Below, in pieces: positions 1-8,330 of a stretch of 64,000 bases of DNA (its first letter is position 1; every line of letters starts with the position of its first letter). The notes beneath the pieces were generated by a model that was not told the origin of the DNA, searched no databases, and worked only from the letters and a program-made list of their open reading frames with translations. Location of the stretch: the NCBI GenBank assembly GCA_965116395.1, contig OZ220684.1:4526001-4590000 (forward strand), read 5' to 3'. Position numbers and translations under genes: made by a program. The stretch is from Bin5 sp965116395. GTDB lineage: Bacteria > Chloroflexota > Anaerolineae > Caldilineales > Caldilineaceae.

Positions 1-463
1 ACTGGGGAGATTGTTGAGGAGACGCGAACAAGATCAGGAGATCCCATACAGCCCCGCGTAGAAAGCACCAGTGAAATTCCTGGGCGCTGTTTTCAATCAG
101 TGAGAGACTTGAGAAGCTTCCAATTGGCGCGTTGGGGTTTGGCGCCTCTGCGCTCATTTGCAACCAGATGCGAACAAAAAACAGCAGGACAAGCAGGCCT
201 GCCAGCGCCACCACGCCTACACTAAACCCCGACGACCAGTCAATCTCCGACAACCCCATCAGGCGGGGAGACAAATCACCCAATAGCAGGCCGATGTATG
301 GGACTAGAACCCATCGTACGACTCTTACCAACCGCTCAAGGTCAGGCGCAATCTTCCGCGTAACGACGGTAGCGATGCCTGCCAACAGGAAGCTCAGCGC
401 AAGCCACTGGCCCGCACGCATTGGAGAGGCTGTCAGTTGTTCCAATAGCCATGTGCCAACCAT
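1..463 (-). CDS. Polytopic membrane protein, C-terminus cut by window edge
   Basis: The minus-strand frame opens with ATG at 463 and stays open for 154 codons to the window edge, so the gene is partial. The visible protein has three or four hydrophobic stretches: about residues 18-30, 45-62, 80-98 and a fourth near 140-148. A short hydrophilic linker follows the third one. A segment EFHWCFLRGA near residues 129-138 is followed by hydrophobic residues. It loosely recalls membrane proteases, but I cannot assign a family. The opposite strand holds only a shadow reading frame. The start lies 28 bp from the divergent small gene at 492, so both would share a very short promoter region. Confidence 0.6.
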   Translation of the reverse strand, partial: MVGTWLLEQLTASPMRAGQWLALSFLLAGIATVVTRKIAPDLERLVRVVRWVLVPYIGLLLGDLSPRLMGLSEIDWSSGFSVGVVALAGLLVLLFFVRIWLQMSAEAPNPNAPIGSFSSLSLIENSAQEFHWCFLRGAVWDLLILFASPQQSPQ

Positions 464-491
464 TTAATTTTACTGAAAAAACACTACTCCC

Positions 492-686
492 GTGACATTA
501 CGACGCATACTGCTGGTACTCCTCGTTCTTGTCCTGATCATCTTGATGAAGCCCAAAACGGTCTGGTCGGAGTTCAAGCGCATTCGAGGACAGTGGAATA
601 CCATTTTGACGCTGCTGGTGATTGTTGTAGCCGCCTATTTCGTGTTCGGCCTCTGGAGGGCCTATGTAAGCGGAGGAATTCCGTAG
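492..686 (+). CDS. Small two-helix membrane protein of unknown function
   Basis: A 64-residue frame begins with GTG at 492. Two hydrophobic helices (about residues 5-19 and 38-55) are separated by a basic, polar loop, giving a helical hairpin of the inner membrane. No family is recognised. No strong ribosome-binding site is visible, so the start is uncertain. The hydrophobic pattern and the absence of a better overlapping gene are the reasons for calling it. It runs divergently from the membrane protein at 463 and convergently with bcp. Confidence 0.5.
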   Translation: MTLRRILLVLLVLVLIILMKPKTVWSEFKRIRGQWNTILTLLVIVVAAYFVFGLWRAYVSGGIP

Positions 687-802
687 CATTTGCTTATCGA
701 AATTCCTCCACTAAGAGAGGCTGCCTCGCCTGCCCCATCACGCCTGCGTCGAGGATCCAGCAAACACAGGCACTTGTTGACGAACCGCCCCACCTTCACA
801 AC

Positions 803-1267
803 CTAACCCAAAGCAGCAAGTGCACCTGCTGGACTGTCAGCAGGAGCAACGTCGTAGCTGGTCTCCAACAGATTTCCATCCTCGTCAACCACGAAATGAC
901 TGCGGTGGATTCCCATAAAAGTGCGCCCGTACATAGTCCGTTCGCCCCAAACGCCGTAGGCTTCAGCTATCGAATGATCTTCATCGACCAGTAACGTAAA
1001 GGGCAGATCGAACTTGGTGCGAAATTTCTCATGGCTTTCCTGTCCATCGGGGCTTATGCCGAACACGACGGCATTCTTCTCTGTTATCTCCACATGGATA
1101 TCGCGAAATCCGCAAGACTGTGTCGTACAACCGGGCGTGTCGTCCTTAGGGTAAAAATACAGGACGACCTTCTGTCCACGAAAGTCGGCAAGGTTGACTG
1201 TTTCGCCGCTATCCGTTTTGGCCTCGAAAGTCGGGGCGGGCGTGCCCGTTTCCAGTTCGGTTCTCAT
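803..1267 (-). CDS. bcp: Thioredoxin-dependent peroxiredoxin (Bcp/PrxQ type)
   Basis: This 154-residue protein reduces hydrogen peroxide and organic hydroperoxides in the cytoplasm with electrons from thioredoxin. The AhpC/TSA fold is seen throughout. The peroxidatic site DDTPGCTTQSC places the attacking cysteine at 47 and the resolving cysteine at 52, the spacing of the PrxQ/Bcp class. The downstream GISPDG and FTLLVDED segments are also typical. Length is normal for the family. ATG at 1267 gives a start in register with the family N-terminus. The gene stands alone, with no oxidative-stress neighbours. Confidence 0.93.
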   Translation of the reverse strand: MRTELETGTPAPTFEAKTDSGETVNLADFRGQKVVLYFYPKDDTPGCTTQSCGFRDIHVEITEKNAVVFGISPDGQESHEKFRTKFDLPFTLLVDEDHSIAEAYGVWGERTMYGRTFMGIHRSHFVVDEDGNLLETSYDVAPADSPAGALAALG

Positions 1268-1540
1268 TTTTCCTCCAGTTGGCTATGCCTTGAGTTGTCT
1301 TTCTTCTCCCCTGTACTTGGAATTCAACTGTGAAGCACAGAGAATCCTCCATTGTCCACTACAGGAGGTAGCGTCGCTTGGATTCAGACTATTGATTATT
1401 TTAACCGAAAGAGTGAAATTGCTAAAGACCCTGCCTCACCAAAGAAGGGGATCCAAAAACCAATTCAGCATCTCTTCTGAACTGTGCTAAAGTAAGAATG
1501 TAGAGCGACATTGAACGCGTTCAGAGGAGCAGAAAAGGCC

Positions 1541-2353
1541 ATGTCAGAAATTCGTAACCGTTTGTGGCAGCAGTACCTTAAAGCATCGCAGTCGGTGAGG
1601 GAACTACCTCCGGGGCCTCCCGCTACAGGGGAAGTTGTGCCGTTGCCTCCAGTTGTCGACTTGGAGCAGCTGAGAGGAACGCGGACGATATTAGTTCATG
1701 GCTACAAGGATGACGCCTCGGTCTTCGAACCACTTGCTTCTTACCTGACTGAGCTGGGCCTGAAGTCGTACGCTGTATCGCTCGCGCCCAGTGACTGCAG
1801 CGTCCCCTTGGAGACACTCGCTCAACAGTTAGAAGCGTTCATTGAAAGAAATTTTCTCAGCCGGCAAGAACTGGACTTTGTTGGGTTCAGCCTGGGGGGC
1901 ATCGTTACCCGATACTACCTTCAACGCATGGGAGGCCTGGCTCGCACAAATCGCTTTCTGACGGTGGCAGCCCCGCATCACGGCACCTGGCTCGCCTACG
2001 CCAGCAACCTGCCGGCCGCGATTCAGTTACGCCCAAACAGCGACTTCCTACTCGACCTGAATGCCGATGCTGAAAGTTTGGCCGGCATTCAATTCACGTC
2101 AATGTGGAGCCCATTCGACTTGATGATCCTGCCTTCTCTCAGCTCCCGCATGCCTATAGGAGAAAACCGGCTGGTTTGGTCCTTGCAGCACCAGGGGTTG
2201 ATAACAAGCCCGCGCGGAATCAGCGCTATCGCAGAACAGTTGCTTACCGGTACAGAGAACATGCCGGCGTTCTCTTCCTCTGAATATGAGAGTCCTCCAG
2301 CGTATGACAGTCGAGCGACGGGCGAGGGCCTTGAGCTTCAAAGACAGAGCTGA
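1541..2353 (+). CDS. Alpha/beta-hydrolase, lipase-like
   Basis: The frame is open from a TTG at 1511, but ATG at 1541 is preceded by a GAGGAG ribosome-binding site and is the better start (270 residues). An LVHGYKDD oxyanion-hole motif near residue 52 and the nucleophile elbow GFSLGG with Ser at about 117 mark an alpha/beta-hydrolase of the triacylglycerol lipase/PGAP1-like group. AAPHHGTW downstream supports a lipase-type fold, and an HQG near residue 215 may hold the catalytic histidine. There is no signal peptide, so the enzyme is probably cytoplasmic. The substrate is unknown: ester, lipid or thioester are all possible. The last 30 residues are polar and probably disordered. Confidence 0.82.
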   Translation: MSEIRNRLWQQYLKASQSVRELPPGPPATGEVVPLPPVVDLEQLRGTRTILVHGYKDDASVFEPLASYLTELGLKSYAVSLAPSDCSVPLETLAQQLEAFIERNFLSRQELDFVGFSLGGIVTRYYLQRMGGLARTNRFLTVAAPHHGTWLAYASNLPAAIQLRPNSDFLLDLNADAESLAGIQFTSMWSPFDLMILPSLSSRMPIGENRLVWSLQHQGLITSPRGISAIAEQLLTGTENMPAFSSSEYESPPAYDSRATGEGLELQRQS

Positions 2354-2379
2354 TTCGCAATGATCGGAACAGCAGTATA

Positions 2380-3060
2380 TTAGTGCTCCTCGGCGCCGGA
2401 CGAAACAGGATTCTGACCGACCGCCTCATGAAATCTTCGCAGTAACAGTTTCACCTTATCAGGATCCCTTTTACCGCGCCGGGACTCTACACCGCTGCAA
2501 AGGTCTATCCCATAGGGTTTCACTGTCTGAATGGCGTCAGCGATGTTATCGGGATCGATTCCGCCGGCAAGGAAGATTGGGATCTCCGTCTGTTGTTTTA
2601 GCGCAGCGATCGCGGACCAATTCCCAACTTTGCCTGTGCCGCCCAGTCGCACTTTTCCTTCACTTGCATCAACTGAATCAACAAGGAGGGCGTCTGCACC
2701 GGCATCAACGTACTCTGCTGGCGTGGCCTGCCCGTCCAAGATGGGAAGATGAACAGTTTTCCAAATCTCGCACGAAAGAGAACTCTTCAGTTCGGATACC
2801 AACGCCGGCGGTTCATGGCAGAGAAGCTGGAGCGCATAAGGGCGAAGTGTATGCGCGACCTCTTCGGCAAACGACGCGCTCGGATTACACAGCAGAATTA
2901 CGTTTCTTACGCCGGAAGCCTCTGCTACTTCTCTGGCCTCTTCCAAACTCAGACTACGCTCCGTCCAGCTCACCTCAACCAGAATACCGCAGAAGTCTGC
3001 GCGCCTCGCCAGACGGGCATCGCCGGCACTCGTTGTCCCGCACAACTTGAGAACTGTCAT
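2380..3060 (-). CDS. TrpF-like (phosphoribosylanthranilate isomerase family) protein
   Basis: A TIM-barrel protein of the TrpF family, which converts phosphoribosylanthranilate to CdRP in tryptophan synthesis. The start at 3060 puts MTVLKLCG at the N-terminus, matching the family opening, and a GGAGG site precedes it. An earlier ATG at 3099 is also in frame. The catalytic Cys is kept (KLCG), as are LLVDS with the candidate general acid Asp, GGTGK, and the phosphate-binding LAGGIDPDN and SGVES loops. However, the usual VQLHG segment reads LQLLCHE and the SPRYV region is replaced. No other trp gene is near. It lies about 110 bp downstream of the RFAP-synthase-like gene on the same strand. It may be a true TrpF or a relative with a different aryl-ribosyl substrate. 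Confidence 0.8.
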   Translation of the reverse strand: MTVLKLCGTTSAGDARLARRADFCGILVEVSWTERSLSLEEAREVAEASGVRNVILLCNPSASFAEEVAHTLRPYALQLLCHEPPALVSELKSSLSCEIWKTVHLPILDGQATPAEYVDAGADALLVDSVDASEGKVRLGGTGKVGNWSAIAALKQQTEIPIFLAGGIDPDNIADAIQTVKPYGIDLCSGVESRRGKRDPDKVKLLLRRFHEAVGQNPVSSGAEEH

Positions 3061-3167
3061 TTCCTCCGCTCCGCTCCACTCCGCTCCTGTCTTGCTCACG
3101 GTCCATTTTTCGATGCGATCACAATCCTGCCCTGGTAGTCTCGGACAGCACAGGACTCGATTCCTAC

Positions 3168-4196
3168 TCAGTCAGGGACAGGCGCGATCTGCCTGAATCC
3201 AACATTGTTCGCGGTGGTCAGAAAGGCTTCCCCGCCTCCGTTTGAGGCCAGCCAGTTTTCTGCCTTATCGCGAAGCGCCTTGAGGTCGTGACCGAACGCG
3301 AATAGCGTTGGTCCCCAGCTGCTCATACCGACGCCAGTGCCGCCGTTGTCGCGCAGGAATTCGGCACATTCTGCGATCAGGGGTCCTTGCGTCTCCGCTT
3401 CGAAAACCTTGAATCCGTAGCTTTGGAACGCCTCCATGGCAGCGCCGAAGGTCGAGAGATCCTCCTCCAGAACTGCAGGCAGCATCTGTGCAAGGAGAAT
3501 ACGGCACATCTTTTCCACGTCACGAGCGGGGACCGGGCAGGCTTCCTCAAAGAGATCGCGTTCACGGTCGCCGCTGGCGCCCTCACCCTGCGGAATGACG
3601 ACAAGGACGTCCCAGGCGGGGAAATCATAGTGCAGTAAAATTGGCGGGGGCGGAACGCCTACAGAGGCTGATGAGGGTGAGAAACCGTTCTTGCTCCCCT
3701 CCCCCCGCCGAAAACGATGGCCGCCATCCAAAATGAAACCGCCGTGCTGGATTGCTCCGATTCCAATGCCTGAGGTTCCGCCCCGGCCCACGACTGCAGC
3801 GATCTCCCGCGCGCCGGGCGCCAAACCATAGAGCGCGCTCACAGCTATTCCCGCACCTACCAATGTTTGCGATGCGCTGCCGAGGCCCGAATGCGGCCTG
3901 GCTCTCTCCAGAACGGCTACTGATGCCCCTGGCAATTCGAACTTGCTGCAGACTGCGGCGACAGCTGCATTCAAGCGCGGTTCAAAGCTTGGCTCCATCG
4001 GACAGGAGGTTTCGCAGGTATGGCCGGGCCTGGCGGCAATTCGCGTACTTGGCTGCTCGAGCGCCAGTCCGATTCCGCCGTCTATTCGACCCATGCCCCC
4101 GTGCAGGTCAAGTAGCCCGAAGTGAAGCCTGGCAGGCGTCTGAATTACAATCTCGTTCAATTTGGCATCAATACTCAATAGTAACCCTTCCCGCAA
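3168..4196 (-). CDS. Beta-ribofuranosylaminobenzene 5'-phosphate synthase-like protein (GHMP superfamily)
   Basis: The N-terminal ETPARLHFGL-type region (here QTPARLHFGLLDL), the DGGIGLAL segment and the glycine/serine loop SGLGSASQ identify the GHMP-superfamily RFAP synthase group. In methanogens and methylotrophs this enzyme couples PRPP to p-aminobenzoate or 4-hydroxybenzoate in methanopterin synthesis. Its bacterial role outside methylotrophs is not settled. The C-terminal GGTGVGMSSWGPT motif is also characteristic. Length (342) is near family size. A polar insertion lies around residues 150-185. TTG at 4196 opens the frame; a second TTG at 4178 is preceded by GGGAAGGG at better spacing and is likely the true start. 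The TrpF-like gene follows on the same strand. Confidence 0.78.
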   Translation of the reverse strand: MREGLLLSIDAKLNEIVIQTPARLHFGLLDLHGGMGRIDGGIGLALEQPSTRIAARPGHTCETSCPMEPSFEPRLNAAVAAVCSKFELPGASVAVLERARPHSGLGSASQTLVGAGIAVSALYGLAPGAREIAAVVGRGGTSGIGIGAIQHGGFILDGGHRFRRGEGSKNGFSPSSASVGVPPPPILLHYDFPAWDVLVVIPQGEGASGDRERDLFEEACPVPARDVEKMCRILLAQMLPAVLEEDLSTFGAAMEAFQSYGFKVFEAETQGPLIAECAEFLRDNGGTGVGMSSWGPTLFAFGHDLKALRDKAENWLASNGGGEAFLTTANNVGFRQIAPVPD

Positions 4197-4238
4197 ATCC
4201 TTCTCACTTCAGGTGCAAGAACTAACCACTTCCCGTTC

Positions 4239-4523
4239 GTAACTACTCAGCCGCAACTGATTCGCAAACCTGGACGAGGCGAGCAAAGGTGTTCTTTCTC
4301 CCCACATTGTTGTATTCTGGGCGGTCGGCCGCAAGCGGCCTCCCTTGTGCAGGGGCTGCGCCCCCGCAACGCCCCCCTCCAAAACCATCGCTCACCGACC
4401 GTGTGCTTTCTTCGCAACGTGTCGGCTGGCGAGCATGGCGGCGGCTGTTCACCAGTTGCGTCACCAAGAGCCTGAATAGTTCCAGGGACGGCTGGCTGGT
4501 CAACTGCTGTGGCTTAGTAGATT
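4239..4523. mobile_element. MITE-like element, copy A (intact, with target duplication)
   Basis: A 285-bp intergenic element. The left end reads GTAACTACTCAGCCGCAACT. The right end, reverse-complemented, begins AATCTACTAAGCCACAG, so the ends form imperfect terminal inverted repeats. The direct repeat TTCCCGTTC flanks it (4230-4238 and 4524-4532). Allowing a symmetric end, the target duplication is 8 bp. The core at 4322-4401 has a closing stem CGGTC/GACCG around hairpins GGCCG-CAAG-CGGCC and GGGGC-TGC-GCCCC. No transposase is encoded. The short frames inside are shared by the other copies only because the DNA is repeated. Confidence 0.88.
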
Positions 4524-4571
4524 TTCCCGTTCAGTGAAACAGGTCAACGCCCCCATTTGTCCGCGGCGCGG

Positions 4572-7547
4572 TCAGATGGTCTCACCCATTTTTATGGCCT
4601 GTGTTACCTGCGAACGCATCAACGATATGGTCATCAGGGCCGTCGAGCCAACGTAAAGCAGACTCAGGATGAGATAGACCTGGTAGACCCGCGGCCATGC
4701 GATCTGAGGCGCCAGTGGAAGAAGCGTCGGCATCGGGTCGATTCCTTGCTGCAGATAGGGGATAAATGCGCCGCTGGTCCAGATGCCGACTCCTGTGCCA
4801 ACGGCCAGCCCAAAGAATAGTAAAACGACCAGTTCCCATCCCATAATAGAGATGACCTCGCGCTGCGTGAACCCCAGGGCGCGCAGGACGCCGGTCTCAA
4901 TTGCCCGATCTCGATACGAAGAAACAGTGTAAAGGATGAATCCCAGAATCGTCAGTAACGTGCAGGCTATGAAACCGATCGAAAGCAGTCCAACTATCCC
5001 TTGGAACTCCGGACGGCGCAGCGCTTGGGCTACCCAAGGCCCGGGCGCTTCCCAGCCCAATATGTGAAACCCTCTTTCACGTAACTCAGTCTCGATCCTG
5101 TTATAGTCGGGGTTGGATTCGGTCCTCAGCCATACATCGAATGGGTACTGCCCGCCGGCGCGCTCGAAAACGTAGTCCAGGTTGCCAACGATAACCGGTC
5201 CTTCTTCAGGTTGCCAGGTGGGGAAACGGTCGAAGCTGCCTACGATCTGAAAATCGATCGGCGCCTCCAACCAGGTAAGTTCCTTGCGTTGCTCAGGAAT
5301 CGACACTACTACTCGAAGGTCGTCCCCCTGTTTCAGGACCATTTGCCGCAAGAAACTGTTGGGAACGAGTACGCCATTTGGGGTCGTGGCCAGGGCGTTC
5401 ATCAAGGACCCGAGGCTGCTGCTTGCGAAGTCGCGCCGCCAGAAGCCAACTTCGGGGAAGTCGATCCGGTCAATGCCAATGAACTGCCCGCCAGTTTTCC
5501 ACTGGGCGACCTCTGCAAGTGCCTTGTATCTTCCCACACGTGCCACAGCCTGCACACCGGTTGCGTGTCTGTGTTCAGTGACTGGGAGAAAGGACCACGT
5601 TGTATACCCTTCAGTCGTAGACGACAACTGCTGGATGGGCTCAGAGTCTTCTTCTTCCGTGCTGCCGGCAGGCGAAATCCCTAAGGGATCGACTTCAATG
5701 CTTTCTCCCACTTCGGTCAGGCGCATATCGGCCCCAAACCGGTAACGCACCTGTTCTGCGATCTGTTGGCGCATAGTTTGGGCCAGCGAAGCGGTAAATA
5801 CCGCCATGCTGAGTGTCAAGATCAGTAACAACAGTGGGATCCGATATGTTGCTGATGAACGTGCAAGCCGGCGCATGGCTAGCAATAGTCCAAGTGCATT
5901 CAACTGCCTTGCCCCCCAGGAAGTCGCATACATCAGAGGAGTGAGGACGCGCACACTCAGGAGCGCGAAGCCTAGAAGCCAGAGAACGGGAGTAATGAAG
6001 AGTAAAGGGTCGAGCACGGGAACATCGGTGAGGTCGCTGCCAGCCCCCAAGGAAACGATGCTGCCCTGACTTCGCAGTCTGAACATTCCGTACCCGGCTG
6101 CCAGAAGCACAAGAATGTCCATGCCGATTCCGTGTAGCCAGCTGGCGCGCCCGCGGGCGCGCTCCCTGCGGTAGGATGCCAACGTGTGGCGCGTCGCCGC
6201 CAGTGTGGGCAACATGATAAGGAGCAGTGCCAGCCCGACCGTCAGCAGCGCAATGCGTTCCACCGACTCGGTGATTGTCATCGGCAGTGACTCTGAACTA
6301 CCGAATTCGAGAAATCCCTGCGACCTGTCTATGATTCGAGCTATGCTGCTGCCGACCGGCAAACCCCCGGCCCAGGCGGCGCTTCCCATTACTGCTCCTT
6401 CTATTACTACCATGGAAGCAATCTGGGCGACCGACGCCCCTCGACTGCGCAACAGGGAGATTTCGGCCCGGCGTCTTTCGACGTAAACGCCGGCGACGAG
6501 CCAAAGATAGGCAACAATGGAGCCGAAAATCGGCAACGCGATCACAAAGAGCGACTGCGTCAGCGCCTGGGCGGAGCGCTGGTACCTCCTGAGCCCTGAA
6601 TCGCTTGGAGCCACCAGCAGCGATGTGCCCGGCAGCAAGGCGCCCGACCTCTGATCGACCCTTTGCAGCCGTTCCAGAAATGCGCTCGCTTGCCTGACCT
6701 CGAACGATTCGCCATCCAGAACCATGTACCATGCGCCGACCGCGATCTCTCCCTGCAGTGCAGTGCCGATCTGCCGGCTGAAGCCCGCTTCGGAGACCAG
6801 CAGCTGTTTCCTGATCAGAGAGAATGGATTGTAGAACCAGTATTCTTCCTGGCGGTTCGTCATCTGCCAGACGCCAACTACCACGAAGGGGATCTGGCTC
6901 TGTAATCTGTTGGAATCGGGGTCCTCTTCGGAGAGCGCAATGAAGGTCTCCCCGACCTGCCAACCCATCTGTTGGGCCAGCGTTCCGTTTATGATCACCT
7001 CGACCGGAGCGGATCTGTCCGAAAACAGACCCGTGCTGGCAGGGAATCGCCCTTCCAATATTGTGATGTGTTGCTCGAGGTCGCTTTGGAATGCAAAGCT
7101 CAGTTCTACCGGCGCGTTGCGACCGGTTGCCTGTGCGTCTGTATCCTGAGAAAAAATGGGGAATGGAACGGTCTGAAAGTAGCGGACATCGATTATGCGG
7201 GGCAGCCCGAGGTCGCCGGCGGCCTGCTTTGTCAGAAAGGTGTCGACCGAACTGACGTCCTCCCATTCGGCGTATCCATGTTTGGCTCCCAGAAAATGAA
7301 ACATGAATGCAAAGGGAGGGTAATTCTTGGTCTTTTCGTGCAGCTCCTTGCGCAACAGACGGACGTAGACGGCGTTGCTGTATGTGGGAATGCTGGTTGT
7401 GAAGGCGACCGCCGCCAGCAGCCCCAGGGCTATTGCAATTGCCAGCCAAGCCTCAACTTTCAAACGCTTGACTGCAAGCAATACGGGGCTGAACGCCGGG
7501 CCGATTCGTTTGGAAAACTGTGCCCGTATCCACCTCAATATTGCCAT
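4572..7547 (-). CDS. FtsX-type ABC transporter permease, double-domain
   Basis: A 991-residue inner-membrane protein with one helix near residues 33-53, a long extracytoplasmic domain to about 325, and a first FtsX-like block of helices at about 328-450. A second large soluble domain (about 610-850) follows helices near 480-590, and three helices close the protein (about 855-985). This 4+4 helix plan is that of LolCDE/MacB-related permeases that move lipids or peptides or act mechanically on the envelope. It starts one base after the stop of the ribose-type ATPase gene, so translation is coupled. No MacB/LolD-type ATPase is in the window, so its energising partner is unclear. Confidence 0.85.
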   Translation of the reverse strand: MAILRWIRAQFSKRIGPAFSPVLLAVKRLKVEAWLAIAIALGLLAAVAFTTSIPTYSNAVYVRLLRKELHEKTKNYPPFAFMFHFLGAKHGYAEWEDVSSVDTFLTKQAAGDLGLPRIIDVRYFQTVPFPIFSQDTDAQATGRNAPVELSFAFQSDLEQHITILEGRFPASTGLFSDRSAPVEVIINGTLAQQMGWQVGETFIALSEEDPDSNRLQSQIPFVVVGVWQMTNRQEEYWFYNPFSLIRKQLLVSEAGFSRQIGTALQGEIAVGAWYMVLDGESFEVRQASAFLERLQRVDQRSGALLPGTSLLVAPSDSGLRRYQRSAQALTQSLFVIALPIFGSIVAYLWLVAGVYVERRRAEISLLRSRGASVAQIASMVVIEGAVMGSAAWAGGLPVGSSIARIIDRSQGFLEFGSSESLPMTITESVERIALLTVGLALLLIMLPTLAATRHTLASYRRERARGRASWLHGIGMDILVLLAAGYGMFRLRSQGSIVSLGAGSDLTDVPVLDPLLFITPVLWLLGFALLSVRVLTPLMYATSWGARQLNALGLLLAMRRLARSSATYRIPLLLLILTLSMAVFTASLAQTMRQQIAEQVRYRFGADMRLTEVGESIEVDPLGISPAGSTEEEDSEPIQQLSSTTEGYTTWSFLPVTEHRHATGVQAVARVGRYKALAEVAQWKTGGQFIGIDRIDFPEVGFWRRDFASSSLGSLMNALATTPNGVLVPNSFLRQMVLKQGDDLRVVVSIPEQRKELTWLEAPIDFQIVGSFDRFPTWQPEEGPVIVGNLDYVFERAGGQYPFDVWLRTESNPDYNRIETELRERGFHILGWEAPGPWVAQALRRPEFQGIVGLLSIGFIACTLLTILGFILYTVSSYRDRAIETGVLRALGFTQREVISIMGWELVVLLFFGLAVGTGVGIWTSGAFIPYLQQGIDPMPTLLPLAPQIAWPRVYQVYLILSLLYVGSTALMTISLMRSQVTQAIKMGETI

Positions 7548-7548
7548 T

Positions 7549-8298
7549 CTAGGGCGAGCGCTTGCCCATAATCATGGCGACCACTTCAGCCTCCGTTGCC
7601 TCATCAATCGGTCGCGTACCCAACATTTCACCATGAAACATGACCGAAATATAGTCGGCGATCTCGAACACCTGTTGAATATTGTGACTGATAAGTATGA
7701 TCGTCTTGCCCTGGCCCCGCAAGGTGTCTATCAGTTGCAAAACCTCCTGCGTCTGTTCTACCCCCAACGCCGCGGTTGGCTCGTCCATGATAATGATCTC
7801 ACCGCCGCGAATCAAGGCACGGCCTACCGCCACCGCCTGGCGCTGCCCGCCGGAGAGATTACGAACCATTTCCCGCACGTTGGGGATGCGGGCGTGGATG
7901 TCATCGAGCACATTGTGCGCCTGCTGCAGCATTCCTTTGTGGTCAAGGAATATCGCGCCTGGCCCGCGTGTCAACTCGCTGCCGAGGAACATGTTCATAA
8001 CCACGTCACGATTTTCCACCAGCGCCAGGTCCTGGTAGACCGCGGCAATTCCCAGGTTGAAGGCGCCGGCAGGCCCGCCAATCCTGGTCTCCTCGCCGTG
8101 AACGCGGAATCCCCCGCCGTTGGGCTGCAATGCGCCGCTGATCAACTTGATTAACGTGGACTTGCCGGCTCCATTGTCACCGACAAGGGCGTTGACGCGG
8201 CCTCGATAGACCTTCCAGCTGACCGATCGCACCGCATGGACGGCGCCGAACGATTTGTCTACATCTGTCGTTTCGAGAATGACCTCGTCACTCGCCAT
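7549..8298 (-). CDS. Sugar ABC transporter ATP-binding protein (single-domain, RbsA/FrcA-like)
   Basis: A 249-residue ABC ATPase. Walker A is GDNGAGKST near residue 38, the Q-loop is in AVYQDLALV, the signature is LSGGQRQAV, Walker B is IIMDEPTAAL and the switch is SHN. The fold resembles one half of RbsA, as in FrcA-type importers that dimerise from single domains. The ATG at 8298 has a GGAG site seven bases upstream and is preferred to an in-frame TTG at 8310. It lies downstream of two sugar permeases and one base upstream of the FtsX-type permease. It should energise the two BPD_transp_2 permeases at the cytoplasmic face. Confidence 0.92.
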   Translation of the reverse strand: MASDEVILETTDVDKSFGAVHAVRSVSWKVYRGRVNALVGDNGAGKSTLIKLISGALQPNGGGFRVHGEETRIGGPAGAFNLGIAAVYQDLALVENRDVVMNMFLGSELTRGPGAIFLDHKGMLQQAHNVLDDIHARIPNVREMVRNLSGGQRQAVAVGRALIRGGEIIIMDEPTAALGVEQTQEVLQLIDTLRGQGKTIILISHNIQQVFEIADYISVMFHGEMLGTRPIDEATEAEVVAMIMGKRSP

Positions 8299-8330
8299 GA
8301 CCCGCTCCAAATTGCTAGTCTATAAGAAAT

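Noticed and set aside
4243..4503. A peptide with a SVSDGFGGGRCGGAAPAQG-like run, seen again at 19658-20089 (minus), 47814-47996 (plus) and 55970-56161 (minus)
   Set aside because: These frames recur because the DNA repeat recurs. They lack consistent starts and ends, and the core is explained better by base-paired hairpins.
6298..7449. A 383-codon frame inside the FtsX-type permease gene on the same strand
   Set aside because: It is a shadow in another phase: Arg/Gly/Ser-rich, with no hydrophobic helices, while the main frame has clear domain structure.
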